Shown: positions 6,201-15,633 of the stretch, in pieces
Layout: each line of letters opens with the position of its first letter
Position numbering within the stretch: position 1 is the first letter of the stretch
Assembly: GCA_947587025.1 (NCBI GenBank)
Contig: CANPXW010000001.1
Span: forward strand, 1 to 64,000
Reading direction: 5' to 3'
DNA: 64,000 nucleotides
From: an uncultured Oscillospiraceae bacterium
GTDB taxonomy: Bacteria; Bacillota; Clostridia; Oscillospirales; Oscillospiraceae
Translations under genes and position numbers: made by a program
Notes under the pieces: generated by a model
Told to the model about the DNA's origin: nothing
Databases searched by the model: none
The model's input: the letters and a program-made list of their open reading frames with translations, nothing else

Positions 6201-8776
6201 TCGCCGGGCGATTCTTTGACAGAAACTCCGACGCTTACGGCTCCGCTACGAATGAGATACCGCCCAGCGACAGCATGGAGGGCGGGACCGTATTAAACTG
6301 GACCAGCACCTACACCCACCAAGGAACGGGCAATTATTCGATCTCCCCGTATAAGGGCGTGGATTGGGGCGTGGCCTGCACCAACTATGTGGCCGGCCTG
6401 TACCAGGCGGACCAGAAACTGAACAATCTGCCCAGCGGCACGGAGAACCACAGAAAAGTCGTGGTGTTCATGTCCGACGGCATCCCGGTATACTACTACA
6501 TGGCCAGCACTATGGACTGGAACAACCCCGGCAGCATGCACCGCTACGGCGGCGGCTCAGAGGACCGCACCTACCAGGATTGGTCCGGCAGCAGCTTGAT
6601 CAAAAGCTATGCTGGACACTCCCCGGCCAATAGCTTTTATGAGTCCCCCTACTTCAATGAGACGAAGAAGATATTCAACAGCGGCGATAATTCTTTCGTC
6701 GGCCGCCACCCGAATATCAGCTTCTACACCGTGGCCATCGATCTGGCGGGTGAAACGATCAACGGCTGGCCCCGGACCACGCTGCTGCAGGACATGGCGG
6801 CGTCCTATACGGGCGGCAAGATGTTCAGCGCCACTAATTCGGACGGCCTGAAGGAGTTCCTGCAGTCGGTCATGTTCCCCGCCGGCGTCACCATCCAGGA
6901 TACGCTGAGCGCTTATGTGGACCTGTACAAGACCCAGCCCGACATCAAGGTGACCGCCACCAATAAGAAGACCGGAGAAGTCAGCACTTTGTGGTCGTAT
7001 ATGGACCAGCAGCTCAATACCAGCGGCTCGATCAGCGGCACGTTTGGACGCTTGGGAGGAGTTAGTGCCGAAAATAATATCATTCAGAGCGTTTCGTATA
7101 ATAACAAAACGATCTCGGTGGTCTTTAATCCGAATTACTGCCTGGGCGACAATTATATCTATACCCTGTCCTTCAACGTCCGGCTGACAGCTGCGGCCTA
7201 TGACGCCTATGCGCAGTATGGCAATACTTATAATGGTGTGCAGGGCCAGACCGACACGGACTACACGGGCAACAGCACCAGCTCCGGCAAGAACGGACTG
7301 CACTCCAACGACAGCGCGACCGTGAAGTACAAGGTGGACGATGAGAGCCACGAGCTGACGTATAAGCACCCGGTGGTGCAGGCGTGGAGGTCCCGGTTCC
7401 AGGTCCAGAAGGCCGTCCCGGATGGTAAGGACTTCAGCAACATCCAGTTCATGCTGAAAAAGAGCGACGGGACCACGAGCGGCTGGAAGGCACCTGACCA
7501 GTCCGGCATCATCGACTTCGGCTATCTCACCTGCGGTGATTATACCCTGGTGGAAAAGGTCCCTGTGGAGTACGACTCCGGCGTTGCCCCCAACCGTGAG
7601 AAGAAATGGATGACCTTCAAGGTGGTCAAGGGTCGCATCATCGACGTGGATAAATTAGGCAACACGGGTGTACAGTGGCTGGACTCCAACAGCGCGTCGA
7701 TCGCCGATATGAGTGAATCGGATTTCAGGTTGCAGGTCAACAGCACTCCCAATACGTCTTACAATGACGGCGGGGCTGCGGTCAAGGTGGAAAATGTTCC
7801 CTTCTTCAAGGACCTGGAGGTCTACAAGGCCGACGAGGACGGCAAGATCATGCTGTCCAACGCGAAGTTCCTGCTGAGCAAGCAGGACGGCGTGAAAGAG
7901 GACGGGACTCCCAACTGGAAGCAGCTCAGCGAGGATGAGCTGAGTAAGTACGCCGGCGAAAACATCAATATCGAGGTTGCCGACGACGGCAAGGTGTATC
8001 TGGTGTCCGGCAAGGACGGCCTGGTGTTCAAGGGCAAGCTGCCCTACGGCACCTACCGGCTGGGCGAGGAGGTCTCCCCCAAGAACTTCCTGCGGACCGA
8101 CCAATACGTGACCTTCACCGTTACCGAGGAGGAAGGCATCGTACTGAAAGACACCGAAGCGACGGTGGCCGTGCAGGAGGCTAAAGGCAGTGTGATGGTC
8201 ATCACCATCAAGGATCAGCCCAACACGGTGGACTGGACGCTGCGCAAGGTCGACGGCGGAGACCCCGATGAAGAGCATGTCCTGGCGGACGCGACGTTCG
8301 AGCTGTACGGCCCCTATGACCAGGCGCTGGTCGAGGACCTGAGGGACTTCAGGGCATCCCAGCAGCCGAAGGAAAAGCTGATGTACACCGGCACGACGGA
8401 CAAAGACGGTCTGCTCGATGCGAAAGCGCTCCCCGACCTGGAGGCGGGCAAGTACTACTACCTGGTGGAGACCAAGGCTCCGGCGGGCTACAACGTGGCC
8501 GACCCCATACAGATCGAGGCGGTAGAGGAGGCTGCGGTGGGCAGCACCGCCGAGGACCGGGTCATGAAGCTGAGCGTGAAGCAGAAGAGCGGCATAGTAG
8601 AATATAACTTGAAAGACGGCGAGACTGTGGTGACCATCCAGGTGGTCAACCTCACCGGCTATGAGCTGCCGGAGAGCGGCGGCATCGGCACCACGGTGTT
8701 CACCCTCAGCGGCCTGGCGCTGCTGGCCCTGGCGGGCGCGATGTTCTGCGCCAACAAGCGCAAGTCCCGCAGCTGA
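3236..8776 (+). CDS. Giant LPXTG-type surface adhesin: CxHxHxxxC repeats, VWA domain, SpaA/Cna-B-like domains, LPESG sorting signal
   Basis: RBS aggagg at 3223; signal/TM segment VIAIPAAIVVFVTTYALVLPAIA; ~26 HxH(T)xxC(Y) units; VWA MIDAS DLVIVIDRSNS; C-term ELPESGG-TM-KRKSRS. Confidence 0.9.
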   Translation: MENMNKKVKRMASGNSKRRLWHRVIAIPAAIVVFVTTYALVLPAIAMERDTYCGFEAHEHTDACYTAELACGYEDGATVQDVQLVTELACKAQPHQHTVDCYDEAGNVVCGYADYLVHEHTAECYAADGTLICPLPQVEAHTHDENCYVEELVNVCGLAESKGHYHTEACYSVVSHPELVCGLAESEGHYHTEDCYTAREESYLVCGQSEHAGHFHTEECYNEAGELSCDLAESEGHTHTDACYATELVMDLTCGKEETPGHTHTEACWADVESIELTCGKAESEGHTHSDACYAVEKRLVCSKPEVILHTHNDDCYTVTVAEDGTESRELTCTQTVIEEHIHTADCFNTIEQTIERPHEHTDLCYIQTLTCTLPEHEHTDACYIAPEAPEAPDYICGLEGHTHTELCYDEAGELVCGLEEHIHDESCLAAEESDGNVEIVDDETPAFQMPVLACGLAEHEHSTSCMDENMNYVCGVTAHTHTGACYEIPGLAGVTPVLVCDKHEHFHTEACYDANGVLACGLEEHTHGVGCFALPEDVEVPGADEPENDENIYWCGFEAHAHTDACYDANGETVCGLPEHEHTAECLVEPDWFCGYEAHTHSEACYDETGALTCVLPEHTHSDECRIAPVVFCGYEAHVHGASCYGEDGSLICEKEEHIHTAECAIQNFTQTAYDGNVMVTANYTSEAGFPADAMLMVTHLTQDGEHYEDRVDEALELFAQTNPDQMLQPLALLNIGFYLPDGTEVEPLAPVDINVQMLNADGLAEGEQYAVIHYGAAGTELLDAAGEETEVNFSTASFSDFLVNYGMDPSNGGSNAADDASGEEEEDDGGATNSVPSIFMNGLEGNVLISSSVTNLNNGIATIGNGTARDDFDYNKKIDYLGDGGNNMDTKVDGEGSFDQNAVTDDLYRLYLDMEGKSEPVDLVIVIDRSNSMKEIMSSGKSRWETVYNILEGTNSNGSDGLLYQFLKQNDGKTSNEERNFVSVVWFAGRFFDRNSDAYGSATNEIPPSDSMEGGTVLNWTSTYTHQGTGNYSISPYKGVDWGVACTNYVAGLYQADQKLNNLPSGTENHRKVVVFMSDGIPVYYYMASTMDWNNPGSMHRYGGGSEDRTYQDWSGSSLIKSYAGHSPANSFYESPYFNETKKIFNSGDNSFVGRHPNISFYTVAIDLAGETINGWPRTTLLQDMAASYTGGKMFSATNSDGLKEFLQSVMFPAGVTIQDTLSAYVDLYKTQPDIKVTATNKKTGEVSTLWSYMDQQLNTSGSISGTFGRLGGVSAENNIIQSVSYNNKTISVVFNPNYCLGDNYIYTLSFNVRLTAAAYDAYAQYGNTYNGVQGQTDTDYTGNSTSSGKNGLHSNDSATVKYKVDDESHELTYKHPVVQAWRSRFQVQKAVPDGKDFSNIQFMLKKSDGTTSGWKAPDQSGIIDFGYLTCGDYTLVEKVPVEYDSGVAPNREKKWMTFKVVKGRIIDVDKLGNTGVQWLDSNSASIADMSESDFRLQVNSTPNTSYNDGGAAVKVENVPFFKDLEVYKADEDGKIMLSNAKFLLSKQDGVKEDGTPNWKQLSEDELSKYAGENINIEVADDGKVYLVSGKDGLVFKGKLPYGTYRLGEEVSPKNFLRTDQYVTFTVTEEEGIVLKDTEATVAVQEAKGSVMVITIKDQPNTVDWTLRKVDGGDPDEEHVLADATFELYGPYDQALVEDLRDFRASQQPKEKLMYTGTTDKDGLLDAKALPDLEAGKYYYLVETKAPAGYNVADPIQIEAVEEAAVGSTAEDRVMKLSVKQKSGIVEYNLKDGETVVTIQVVNLTGYELPESGGIGTTVFTLSGLALLALAGAMFCANKRKSRS

Positions 8777-8836
8777 TCAAAACGCAATGCCCCTTTAATG
8801 CACCGTAAATCTTACCAGGGGAAAGGAAATGCAAAA

Positions 8837-10471
8837 ATGAAGAATATCAAGAAGCTTCTCGGCATTGCGATGGTTTTGGCGATGGTCCTGAGCCTGGGAG
8901 CCTCCGCCTTCGCACAGTACGTCGGGCTGCCCGCCGACGCAGCGGGCCATGATATGGTGGCCTACCAGATCTTCGACGGCCGGCAGCTCCAGGGTAAAGA
9001 CGGCAGCAGCCAGCTGGGCATCAACGGATGGGCCAGCGACGTGAATGGCGACCAGCTCCTGCAGGCGCTGAAGGATGATCCGACCTACGGCGGCAAGTTT
9101 GCCGAATGCAAGACTGCGGTGGACGTGGCCACAGTGTTCGGTCAGCAGGGAGATACGGCGGATATACACGACGGATTCAACCTGTGGCTCGCCCGCTTTA
9201 TGGAGGACCACAAGGACCTGCTGGGCACCAGGACGGAGATGTATAAGTATCCCGATAGTACCAATCTGTCCGACGGCTATTGGGTCATCATCGACGAGAC
9301 CGACCCTGCGACCCTGGCCGCCAACAACGCCCGCAGCACCGTCATCCTGGAGGTCGTGGGCAATGAGACGGTAGAGCTGCGCGACAAGATCGACAAGCCC
9401 ACGGTGGAGAAGAAGGTCAACGACAAGGACGCCGATGTGTCCAGCCTGGGCCAGCCCAATGAGTTCAAGCTGACGGCGACCCTGCCCAGCAACTTTGCGG
9501 ACTACCTGAAGTATTACCTGACCTTCGACGACACCATGTCCCCGGGCTTTGACCTGGACGAGGGCAGCTTCATGATCCAGTATGGCAGCGCCGAGCCGGT
9601 GGCGATCAGCACTGGTAGTGTCACTACCAATGATGATGGTACGCACTTCCTCGTCAAAACGAAGGAGCTCAGGCAAGACACGAGCCTGGCGGCGGGTTCC
9701 ACGATCGTCCTGACCTACAAGGCCAGCCTGAACGACAAGGCCGTCATAGGCGAGCCGGGCAACCCCAACGAAGTGAAGCTGCACTACAGCAACGACCCCA
9801 ACTGGAACGGCGGCGGGGAAGAGGAGCCCCCCACCGGCACCACGCCCCCCGATACCGCCATCGTGTTCACCTTTAAGGTGGACGGCTACAAGGTGGACGG
9901 CAACAACAAGCCTCTGGCCGGCGCCGGCTTCTCCCTGTACAAGGTGAAGGAAGATGGAAGCACGGACGTGTTTGCGGAGAAGTCTAAATTCGGCGTAGAG
10001 ATGACTGTCCAGTACGGCGAGGATGAGTACGCCCTTTACCGCGACGAGATCGAGGTCACGGAAGTGACGGACACGGACGGCAATGTCAAGTATGCTTTCG
10101 ACTTCGGCCAGCTGGGCGAGGGCCAGTATCTGCTGGTGGAGACCACGGTCCCTGCGGGCTACAACAGGGCTGACGACATCGCATTCTCCATCGAACTGGT
10201 CACGGACGAAGCCGGCAACAACACCGGCGCGACGGTCCTGGATGCGAATGGCGAACAGATCAGTGAAGCCATCGACATCGTCTTCCCGGATGACAATAAT
10301 CTCAACGGCCGGGGCACCGGCGTCATCCCCGAGCTGGTGCAGAACCGGACCGGCCTGGAGCTGCCGCAGACCGGCGGCATCGGCACCACGATCTTCTACG
10401 TGGTGGGCGCTGTCCTGGTGGTGGGCGCGGTCATCCTGCTGGTGACCCGCAAGCGCGTCGGCAATAAGTAA
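8837..10471 (+). CDS. Pilin backbone-like isopeptide-forming LPXTG protein
   Basis: Signal peptide MKNIKKLLGIAMVLAMVLSLGASAFA; Cna-B/SpaA motifs (GYKVDGNNKPLAGAGFSLYK, EGQYLLVETTVPAGYN); C-term LPQTGG-TM-RKRVGNK. Confidence 0.9.
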   Translation: MKNIKKLLGIAMVLAMVLSLGASAFAQYVGLPADAAGHDMVAYQIFDGRQLQGKDGSSQLGINGWASDVNGDQLLQALKDDPTYGGKFAECKTAVDVATVFGQQGDTADIHDGFNLWLARFMEDHKDLLGTRTEMYKYPDSTNLSDGYWVIIDETDPATLAANNARSTVILEVVGNETVELRDKIDKPTVEKKVNDKDADVSSLGQPNEFKLTATLPSNFADYLKYYLTFDDTMSPGFDLDEGSFMIQYGSAEPVAISTGSVTTNDDGTHFLVKTKELRQDTSLAAGSTIVLTYKASLNDKAVIGEPGNPNEVKLHYSNDPNWNGGGEEEPPTGTTPPDTAIVFTFKVDGYKVDGNNKPLAGAGFSLYKVKEDGSTDVFAEKSKFGVEMTVQYGEDEYALYRDEIEVTEVTDTDGNVKYAFDFGQLGEGQYLLVETTVPAGYNRADDIAFSIELVTDEAGNNTGATVLDANGEQISEAIDIVFPDDNNLNGRGTGVIPELVQNRTGLELPQTGGIGTTIFYVVGAVLVVGAVILLVTRKRVGNK

Positions 10472-10483
10472 CAGCAACATCTG

Positions 10484-10555
10484 CCCCGTATGGACGGAGC
10501 CCTGTAAGCTCCGTCCGGGGCGCTGATAAGGCTGGGCGGGCCGCGCCCGCCCGGC
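10484..10555 (+). promoter_or_regulatory. Two tandem GC-rich hairpins between pilin and sortase (possible attenuator)
   Basis: GGACGGAGC...GCTCCGTCC flanked by CCCC/GGGG, then CTGGGCGGGC-CGC-GCCCGCCCGG. Confidence 0.55.
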
Positions 10556-10581
10556 CCACAGCGGTAAGGAGAGCCCTTGCT

Positions 10582-11403
10582 ATGCGGAAACGTATCACAA
10601 ACATCATTATAGTGCTCGTTCTCCTCATAGGGCTGTCCCTGCTGCTGTACCCCACCGTTTCCGATCTGTGGAACCAGCACCACCAGTCCCAGGCGATCAC
10701 CGGATACACCGAGACGGTGGACAGCATGAGCACCGACGATTACGACGCGATGCTCAATGCGGCGCGAGAGTATAACCTGAACCTGCAGTACGTTACAGAC
10801 CGTTACCACCCCACCGAAGAGGACCACAAGCTGTATCTGGATACGCTGGACATCACCGGCACCGGTATCATGGGCTATGTGGAGATACCCTCTATCGACG
10901 TGTCCCTGCCCATCTATCACGGCGCGGATGACACGGTGCTGCAGGTAGCGGTGGGCCACATCGAGGGCACCAGCCTGCCGGTGGGCGGGCGCGGCACTCA
11001 CTGTGTGCTCAGCGGCCACCGTGGACTGCCGTCGGCACGGCTGTTCACCGACCTGGACCAGATGACCGAGGGCGATATTTTCATGCTCAAGGTGCTGGAC
11101 CAGACCCTGACCTACCAGGTGGACCAGATCGTTATCGTCCTGCCTGAGGAGGTCCAAAACCTGGGCATGACCGCCGGACGGGACTATTGCACGCTGGTGA
11201 CCTGTACACCCTACGGCGTGAACACCCACCGGCTGCTTGTCCGGGGCGAGCGCATCGATAACCTGGCCGAGGCGGAGCAGCTGCATGTGTCCGCCGACGC
11301 ACAGCAGATCGAACCGATGCTGGTGGCGGCAGGACTGGCGGGGCCGGTACTGTTGGTCATGCTGATCGGCGTGATGATACCAAAACGCAGAAGTTATGAT
11401 TAA
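10582..11403 (+). CDS. srtC: Class C sortase (pilin polymerising)
   Basis: N- and C-terminal TMs, GYVEIPSIDVSLPIYHG, LSGHRGLPSARLFTDLD, TLVTCTPYGVNTHRLLVRGER (catalytic His/Cys/Arg). Confidence 0.95.
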   Translation: MRKRITNIIIVLVLLIGLSLLLYPTVSDLWNQHHQSQAITGYTETVDSMSTDDYDAMLNAAREYNLNLQYVTDRYHPTEEDHKLYLDTLDITGTGIMGYVEIPSIDVSLPIYHGADDTVLQVAVGHIEGTSLPVGGRGTHCVLSGHRGLPSARLFTDLDQMTEGDIFMLKVLDQTLTYQVDQIVIVLPEEVQNLGMTAGRDYCTLVTCTPYGVNTHRLLVRGERIDNLAEAEQLHVSADAQQIEPMLVAAGLAGPVLLVMLIGVMIPKRRSYD

Positions 11404-11413
11404 AGCGGGGAGG

Positions 11414-12595
11414 ATGATGATGGATATGACCCGGATGAAGAGAGCGATCACACTGTTGGCGGCCTTGGTGCTGACCGTGTCGCTGGCTGCGCCGGCACTG
11501 GCCCTGGGCGACATCGACCTGAATGCACAGGGGACGATCGTGACCCAGGTGCAGGAGGTCCTGGGGGAGGATTACCTCGAGGACCTGGCAAGCTACCCTG
11601 TGCACCTGCGGGTGTACCAGGTGGCCACGGTGAATGAGTACGGCGCGTTCAAGCTGACCAAGGACTTCGAGTCCCTGGCGACGGACTACCCGGACGATTG
11701 GAACGGCGGCATCATTTATAACAAGGTCACCGATGAGACCAATCCCACCGGAAACGAGGCCCGGCTGAAGCATCTGCTGGACGGGGCGCTGGCACTGGTG
11801 CCCGACGAGGATGCGCTCAAGCAGGCCGACGAGACCGGTGAGCCGCTGCCCGACGGCACGCCTATGCCGGTGTGGGTGGGCGACGCGCACACCGACGGCG
11901 ATACGATCAAACCGCACCAGGAGGATAGTCTGGGCCTGTTCCTGGTCGTTCCCGGCCATGTGCAGACCTCCCTGTGGGAGTACGACTTCAACCCGGCGCT
12001 GCTGGCGGTGCCGTCCATCGCGCGGACGAAAGACGGCGACCCGGATGACGGCGAGTGGGTGTATAACGTGCCCATGTACCTCAAGGGTACCCGTGAGCGG
12101 CGGCTGATGGACCTGGAGATCGTCAAGAACCTGCGCACCTATAACAAGACCCTGGGCCCCGTGACCTTCGTCTTTGATGTGACGGCCATGCTGGACATCA
12201 ACAAGGACGGTAATGACGAACTGGTGTTCCAGTCCACCGCCGAGGTCACCTTTGACGAGACCACCGGCTACCAGAACAAGGCCGTGGTGAAGAACATCCC
12301 CGCCGGCGCGAAGGTGACGGTGACGGAGGTCTACACCGGCCAGAGCTATGAACTGGTCGGCTCCAGCGGCGGCGGTATCGGCGGCGCAGTTGCCGAAGGC
12401 AATACGGTCACCTTCGAGATCATTGACCTGAATCTGCCCGACGGCCAGGACATCCACCGGGTGGAGTTCACCAACGACTATGACGGCGGGCGCATCCCTG
12501 ACGCCCACGTGGAGAACATCTTCACCGCCAACAGCGAGTTCGGTTGGAAATGGAATGGCAACGACAGAAGCGGAAGCGAAGGAGGGAACGGCTGA
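11414..12595 (+). CDS. Secreted pilin-like / Cna-B-like fibre protein without LPXTG
   Basis: Signal peptide ITLLAALVLTVSLAAPALA; pilin-like region LRVYQVATVNEYGAFKLT; TFVFDVTAMLD...VTVTEVYTGQSY. No C-terminal TM. Confidence 0.7.
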   Translation: MMMDMTRMKRAITLLAALVLTVSLAAPALALGDIDLNAQGTIVTQVQEVLGEDYLEDLASYPVHLRVYQVATVNEYGAFKLTKDFESLATDYPDDWNGGIIYNKVTDETNPTGNEARLKHLLDGALALVPDEDALKQADETGEPLPDGTPMPVWVGDAHTDGDTIKPHQEDSLGLFLVVPGHVQTSLWEYDFNPALLAVPSIARTKDGDPDDGEWVYNVPMYLKGTRERRLMDLEIVKNLRTYNKTLGPVTFVFDVTAMLDINKDGNDELVFQSTAEVTFDETTGYQNKAVVKNIPAGAKVTVTEVYTGQSYELVGSSGGGIGGAVAEGNTVTFEIIDLNLPDGQDIHRVEFTNDYDGGRIPDAHVENIFTANSEFGWKWNGNDRSGSEGGNG

Positions 12596-13134
12596 TGCGT
12601 GTCCTGGATAAGATCAAACATGCGGCGCTGCCGCTGCTGGCGGCCGTGCTGGTGCTGGGCGCGGCGGCCGGGAATTCGTCCAGCTACTTCACCACCTACG
12701 TCACGGCCAATGGCAGCGGGACCGTTCATCTGCGCGACGTGCATGTGGACGTGGACGATTCGTGGGAAGGCAGTGCTAAGAACATCACCGTGCGCAACTC
12801 CGGCACGCCGGGCAAAGACGGCCCCTGCTACGTGCGGGCCAAGGCCATCCAGGCCAGCACCATGGAGACCCAGATCACCTATAGCGGCGTTGGCTGGGAC
12901 GACGGCGGCGACGGCTGGTATTACTACAGCGGTATCCTGCAGCCTGGTCAGGCGGCCAACCCGCTGACGGCAAATCTGTCCATGCCGCCCAAGCCCGGCG
13001 AGAAGCCCATCCCGGAGGGCACCGAGTTCAACGTGACCGTGATCACCGAGTGCGCGAAGATCTTTTACGACGCAAACGGCGATCCCATCCCCAACGGCCC
13101 GTATTATGACGGCTGGAACCTGGAGGAGGGCTGA
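12595..13134 (+). CDS. TasA/camelysin-like protein with SipW-type signal
   Basis: Signal AALPLLAAVLVLGAAAGNSSSYFTTYVTANGSGTVHL resembles SipW-dependent cleavage regions (YFT/YFSD). ATG overlaps upstream stop. Confidence 0.65.
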   Translation: MRVLDKIKHAALPLLAAVLVLGAAAGNSSSYFTTYVTANGSGTVHLRDVHVDVDDSWEGSAKNITVRNSGTPGKDGPCYVRAKAIQASTMETQITYSGVGWDDGGDGWYYYSGILQPGQAANPLTANLSMPPKPGEKPIPEGTEFNVTVITECAKIFYDANGDPIPNGPYYDGWNLEEG

Positions 13135-13138
13135 GACG

Positions 13139-13885
13139 ATGAAGAGAGCGAGAGGCGGATTTTTGACCATCGCCCTGTTCGCAGTGGCGGCTACGCTGCT
13201 GACGTTCAGCGTGGTGGGCAGCTCCCAGGCGGCGCTGAACTACTTCTCCGACACCTACGGCGCGACGGTGTCCATGCAGGACATCGGCGTCACCCTGACG
13301 GAGAATGGCGACCCTGTCAGCTATCGCAACTATATGAAAGACAGCAACGCGGACACCGAAGCCCTGAACTGGGACGAGAGCGGTGAGGGCGAGCTTCTGG
13401 GGAACATGGTGGCCGAGGGCGAGGAGATCAAGCTGGGCAAGTACTATGCCGAGCCGCTGGCCGTGACCAATACCGGCAGCATCAACGAGTACGTGCGGGT
13501 GTCCGTGTACAAGTACTGGGCCAATGCTAACGGCGAAAAGCAGCCCGACCTGGACTCCGACCTGATCGAGCTGGACATCCCCGCTGACAGCGGCTGGAGC
13601 GTCGAGAGCACGACCGAGGAGCGGACCATCCTATTCTATGAGCTGCCCCTGGAGCCCGGCGATACCAGCAATAACTTCCTGAATGGCATCACCCTGGACG
13701 CCATGGGCATCGAGAGCAAAGTCGACCATATCAACGTGACCCAGAACGGGAACCAGACCGTGTTCGAGACCGAGTATACCTACAACGGCTGCCAGTTCGT
13801 GCTGAAGGTGAACGTGGACGCGGTCCAGACCCACAACGCGGCGGACGCCATGCGCAGCGCCTGGGGCGTCAGCTACATCGGCTGA
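13139..13885 (+). CDS. TasA/camelysin-like protein with SipW-type signal
   Basis: MKRARGGFLTIALFAVAATLLTFSVVGSSQAALNYFSDTYGATV; downstream LAVTNTGSINEYVRVSVYKYW is TasA/CalY-like. Confidence 0.75.
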   Translation: MKRARGGFLTIALFAVAATLLTFSVVGSSQAALNYFSDTYGATVSMQDIGVTLTENGDPVSYRNYMKDSNADTEALNWDESGEGELLGNMVAEGEEIKLGKYYAEPLAVTNTGSINEYVRVSVYKYWANANGEKQPDLDSDLIELDIPADSGWSVESTTEERTILFYELPLEPGDTSNNFLNGITLDAMGIESKVDHINVTQNGNQTVFETEYTYNGCQFVLKVNVDAVQTHNAADAMRSAWGVSYIG

Positions 13886-13897
13886 GGAGGATAGGAC

Positions 13898-14659
13898 ATG
13901 AAACGTTTTGCGAGCATCATAATGGCGCTGGTCCTGGTCTTCAGCCTGTGCGTGACCGGCGTGTATGCCGCCGAGGAGGACCAGCGGGGCAAGAACTGGT
14001 ACGTCCACTTCACCCAGGACAACGATATGGATGAGAGCTTCCCCGACAGCGGCACGAAGATGGCGGATGAGCTGAGCACCCTGCAGCCCGGCGACAGCGC
14101 CACGTTCTACATCGAGCTGAGAAACGACAACAGCACGACCACCGACTGGTACATGACCAACCGGGTCATCCAGAGCCTGGAGAAAACGCGCAACGCCGCT
14201 TCCAAGGGCGCGTATTCCTACATCCTGGCCTATGAGGGGCCCAATGGGCGGAGCGAGCTGTTCAACAGCGACACAGTGGGCGGCACCCAGAACGTCAACC
14301 GTACCGGCCGGGAGGGCCTGGAGCAGGCCACCCAGTCCCTGGACGATTACTTCTATCTGGATACCCTGGACAGAGGCGAGAGCGGCAATGTGATCCTGAC
14401 GGTGCGGCTGGAGGGCGAGACCCAGGGCAACGGCTACCAGGATACCCTGGCGGAGCTGGCCATGCAGTTCGCAGTGGAGCTGCACCGGACCACGCCGGGC
14501 CGGAACGACATCACCTGGCGGGCCGTGCGCACCGGCGACGAGACCAACCTGCTGCTGTGGTCCGCCGTGATGCTGGGTTGCGGCGTTGCCGCCCTGGCTC
14601 TGGGCGTGTACACCCTGCGGCGCAACAGAAAGTACAAGGAGGAGAACGAGGATGAATAA
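13898..14659 (+). CDS. Exported membrane-anchored protein of the fibre operon (unknown function)
   Basis: Signal peptide MKRFASIIMALVLVFSLCVTGVYA; C-terminal TM LLLWSAVMLGCGVAALALGVYTL with basic tail RRNRKYK; no sortase motif. Confidence 0.75.
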   Translation: MKRFASIIMALVLVFSLCVTGVYAAEEDQRGKNWYVHFTQDNDMDESFPDSGTKMADELSTLQPGDSATFYIELRNDNSTTTDWYMTNRVIQSLEKTRNAASKGAYSYILAYEGPNGRSELFNSDTVGGTQNVNRTGREGLEQATQSLDDYFYLDTLDRGESGNVILTVRLEGETQGNGYQDTLAELAMQFAVELHRTTPGRNDITWRAVRTGDETNLLLWSAVMLGCGVAALALGVYTLRRNRKYKEENEDE

Positions 14660-15629
14660 GAGCGTGAAGCGGTTTGTCGGCGTTCTTCTGGCGGTGCTGC
14701 TGCTGGCGGCGCTGAGCGTCAGCGCCCTGGCGGACGGCGATACCAACTACACGGTGACCGTGTCCACGGGCAACCTGGGCTTTGAACTGGCGGGCGTGGC
14801 CAGCCAGCAGGTGCCTGCGGGGGAGACCCTCTATCTGGGCGAGGTCATCGTACCGGACGACAGCCCCTATTTCTTCCTGGGCTTCCGTCCCGCCGGACAG
14901 GATAACAGCGTGATCTATCCCAATACGGTCACCGTCACCGAGGACACCGATTATGTGGCGGTCTACGGCCTGCGGGGCGATCTGGTGGCCTACACGATCC
15001 AGTACCTGGACGAGGACGGCAACGAGCTGGAGTCCAGCGAGACCCACTATGGCAATAAGAACGACAAGATGGTGGTGCGCGCCCGCAACATCGACGGCTA
15101 CCAGCCCCAGGCCTATCAGCTGGCCAAGACCCTGACGGATGACGAGTCGGAGAACGTGTTCCCCTTCGTGTACAGCCGCGTCGTGATCGTCGCGCCGGTG
15201 CCTGAGCCGTCTCCCACGCCTTACGTTTACACTGAGGGCGGCGAGACCGTGGCCGGCGAGACGGAGGAGATCGGCGGAGGCGCCGCTCCCGCCGGCGCCG
15301 GAGAGGGCGCGGCCCCCGCTGAGGCCCCCGAGGCGGCCCCTGAAGCCGCCCCCGAGGCGGAGCCCGCTACCGAGCCGGAGACCGCGACCATCGAAGACGA
15401 CCAGACCCCGCTGGATCAGGGCCCGGCCGAGCTCATCGACCTGGACGAGTCGCCCCTGGGCGACACGCCCGAGATCAAGGAGAAGCCCCAGGAGAAGGAA
15501 AAGACCGATCTGCAGCAGGAGCGCGCGCAGAACGAGACGAAGCTCTATGTGGCCGCCGGTCTGCTGGCCGCAGCGCTGGTCACCATCGCCGCGCTGGTAG
15601 TGGTACTGGTGAAGAAGCGTAAGGCATAA
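14652..15629 (+). CDS. MucBP-like domain, membrane-anchored surface protein
   Basis: VAYTIQYLDEDGNELESSETHYGNKND is MucBP-like; Pro/Glu/Ala-rich stalk; C-term TM and KKRKA. Confidence 0.75.
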   Translation: MNKSVKRFVGVLLAVLLLAALSVSALADGDTNYTVTVSTGNLGFELAGVASQQVPAGETLYLGEVIVPDDSPYFFLGFRPAGQDNSVIYPNTVTVTEDTDYVAVYGLRGDLVAYTIQYLDEDGNELESSETHYGNKNDKMVVRARNIDGYQPQAYQLAKTLTDDESENVFPFVYSRVVIVAPVPEPSPTPYVYTEGGETVAGETEEIGGGAAPAGAGEGAAPAEAPEAAPEAAPEAEPATEPETATIEDDQTPLDQGPAELIDLDESPLGDTPEIKEKPQEKEKTDLQQERAQNETKLYVAAGLLAAALVTIAALVVVLVKKRKA

Positions 15630-15633
15630 GATA

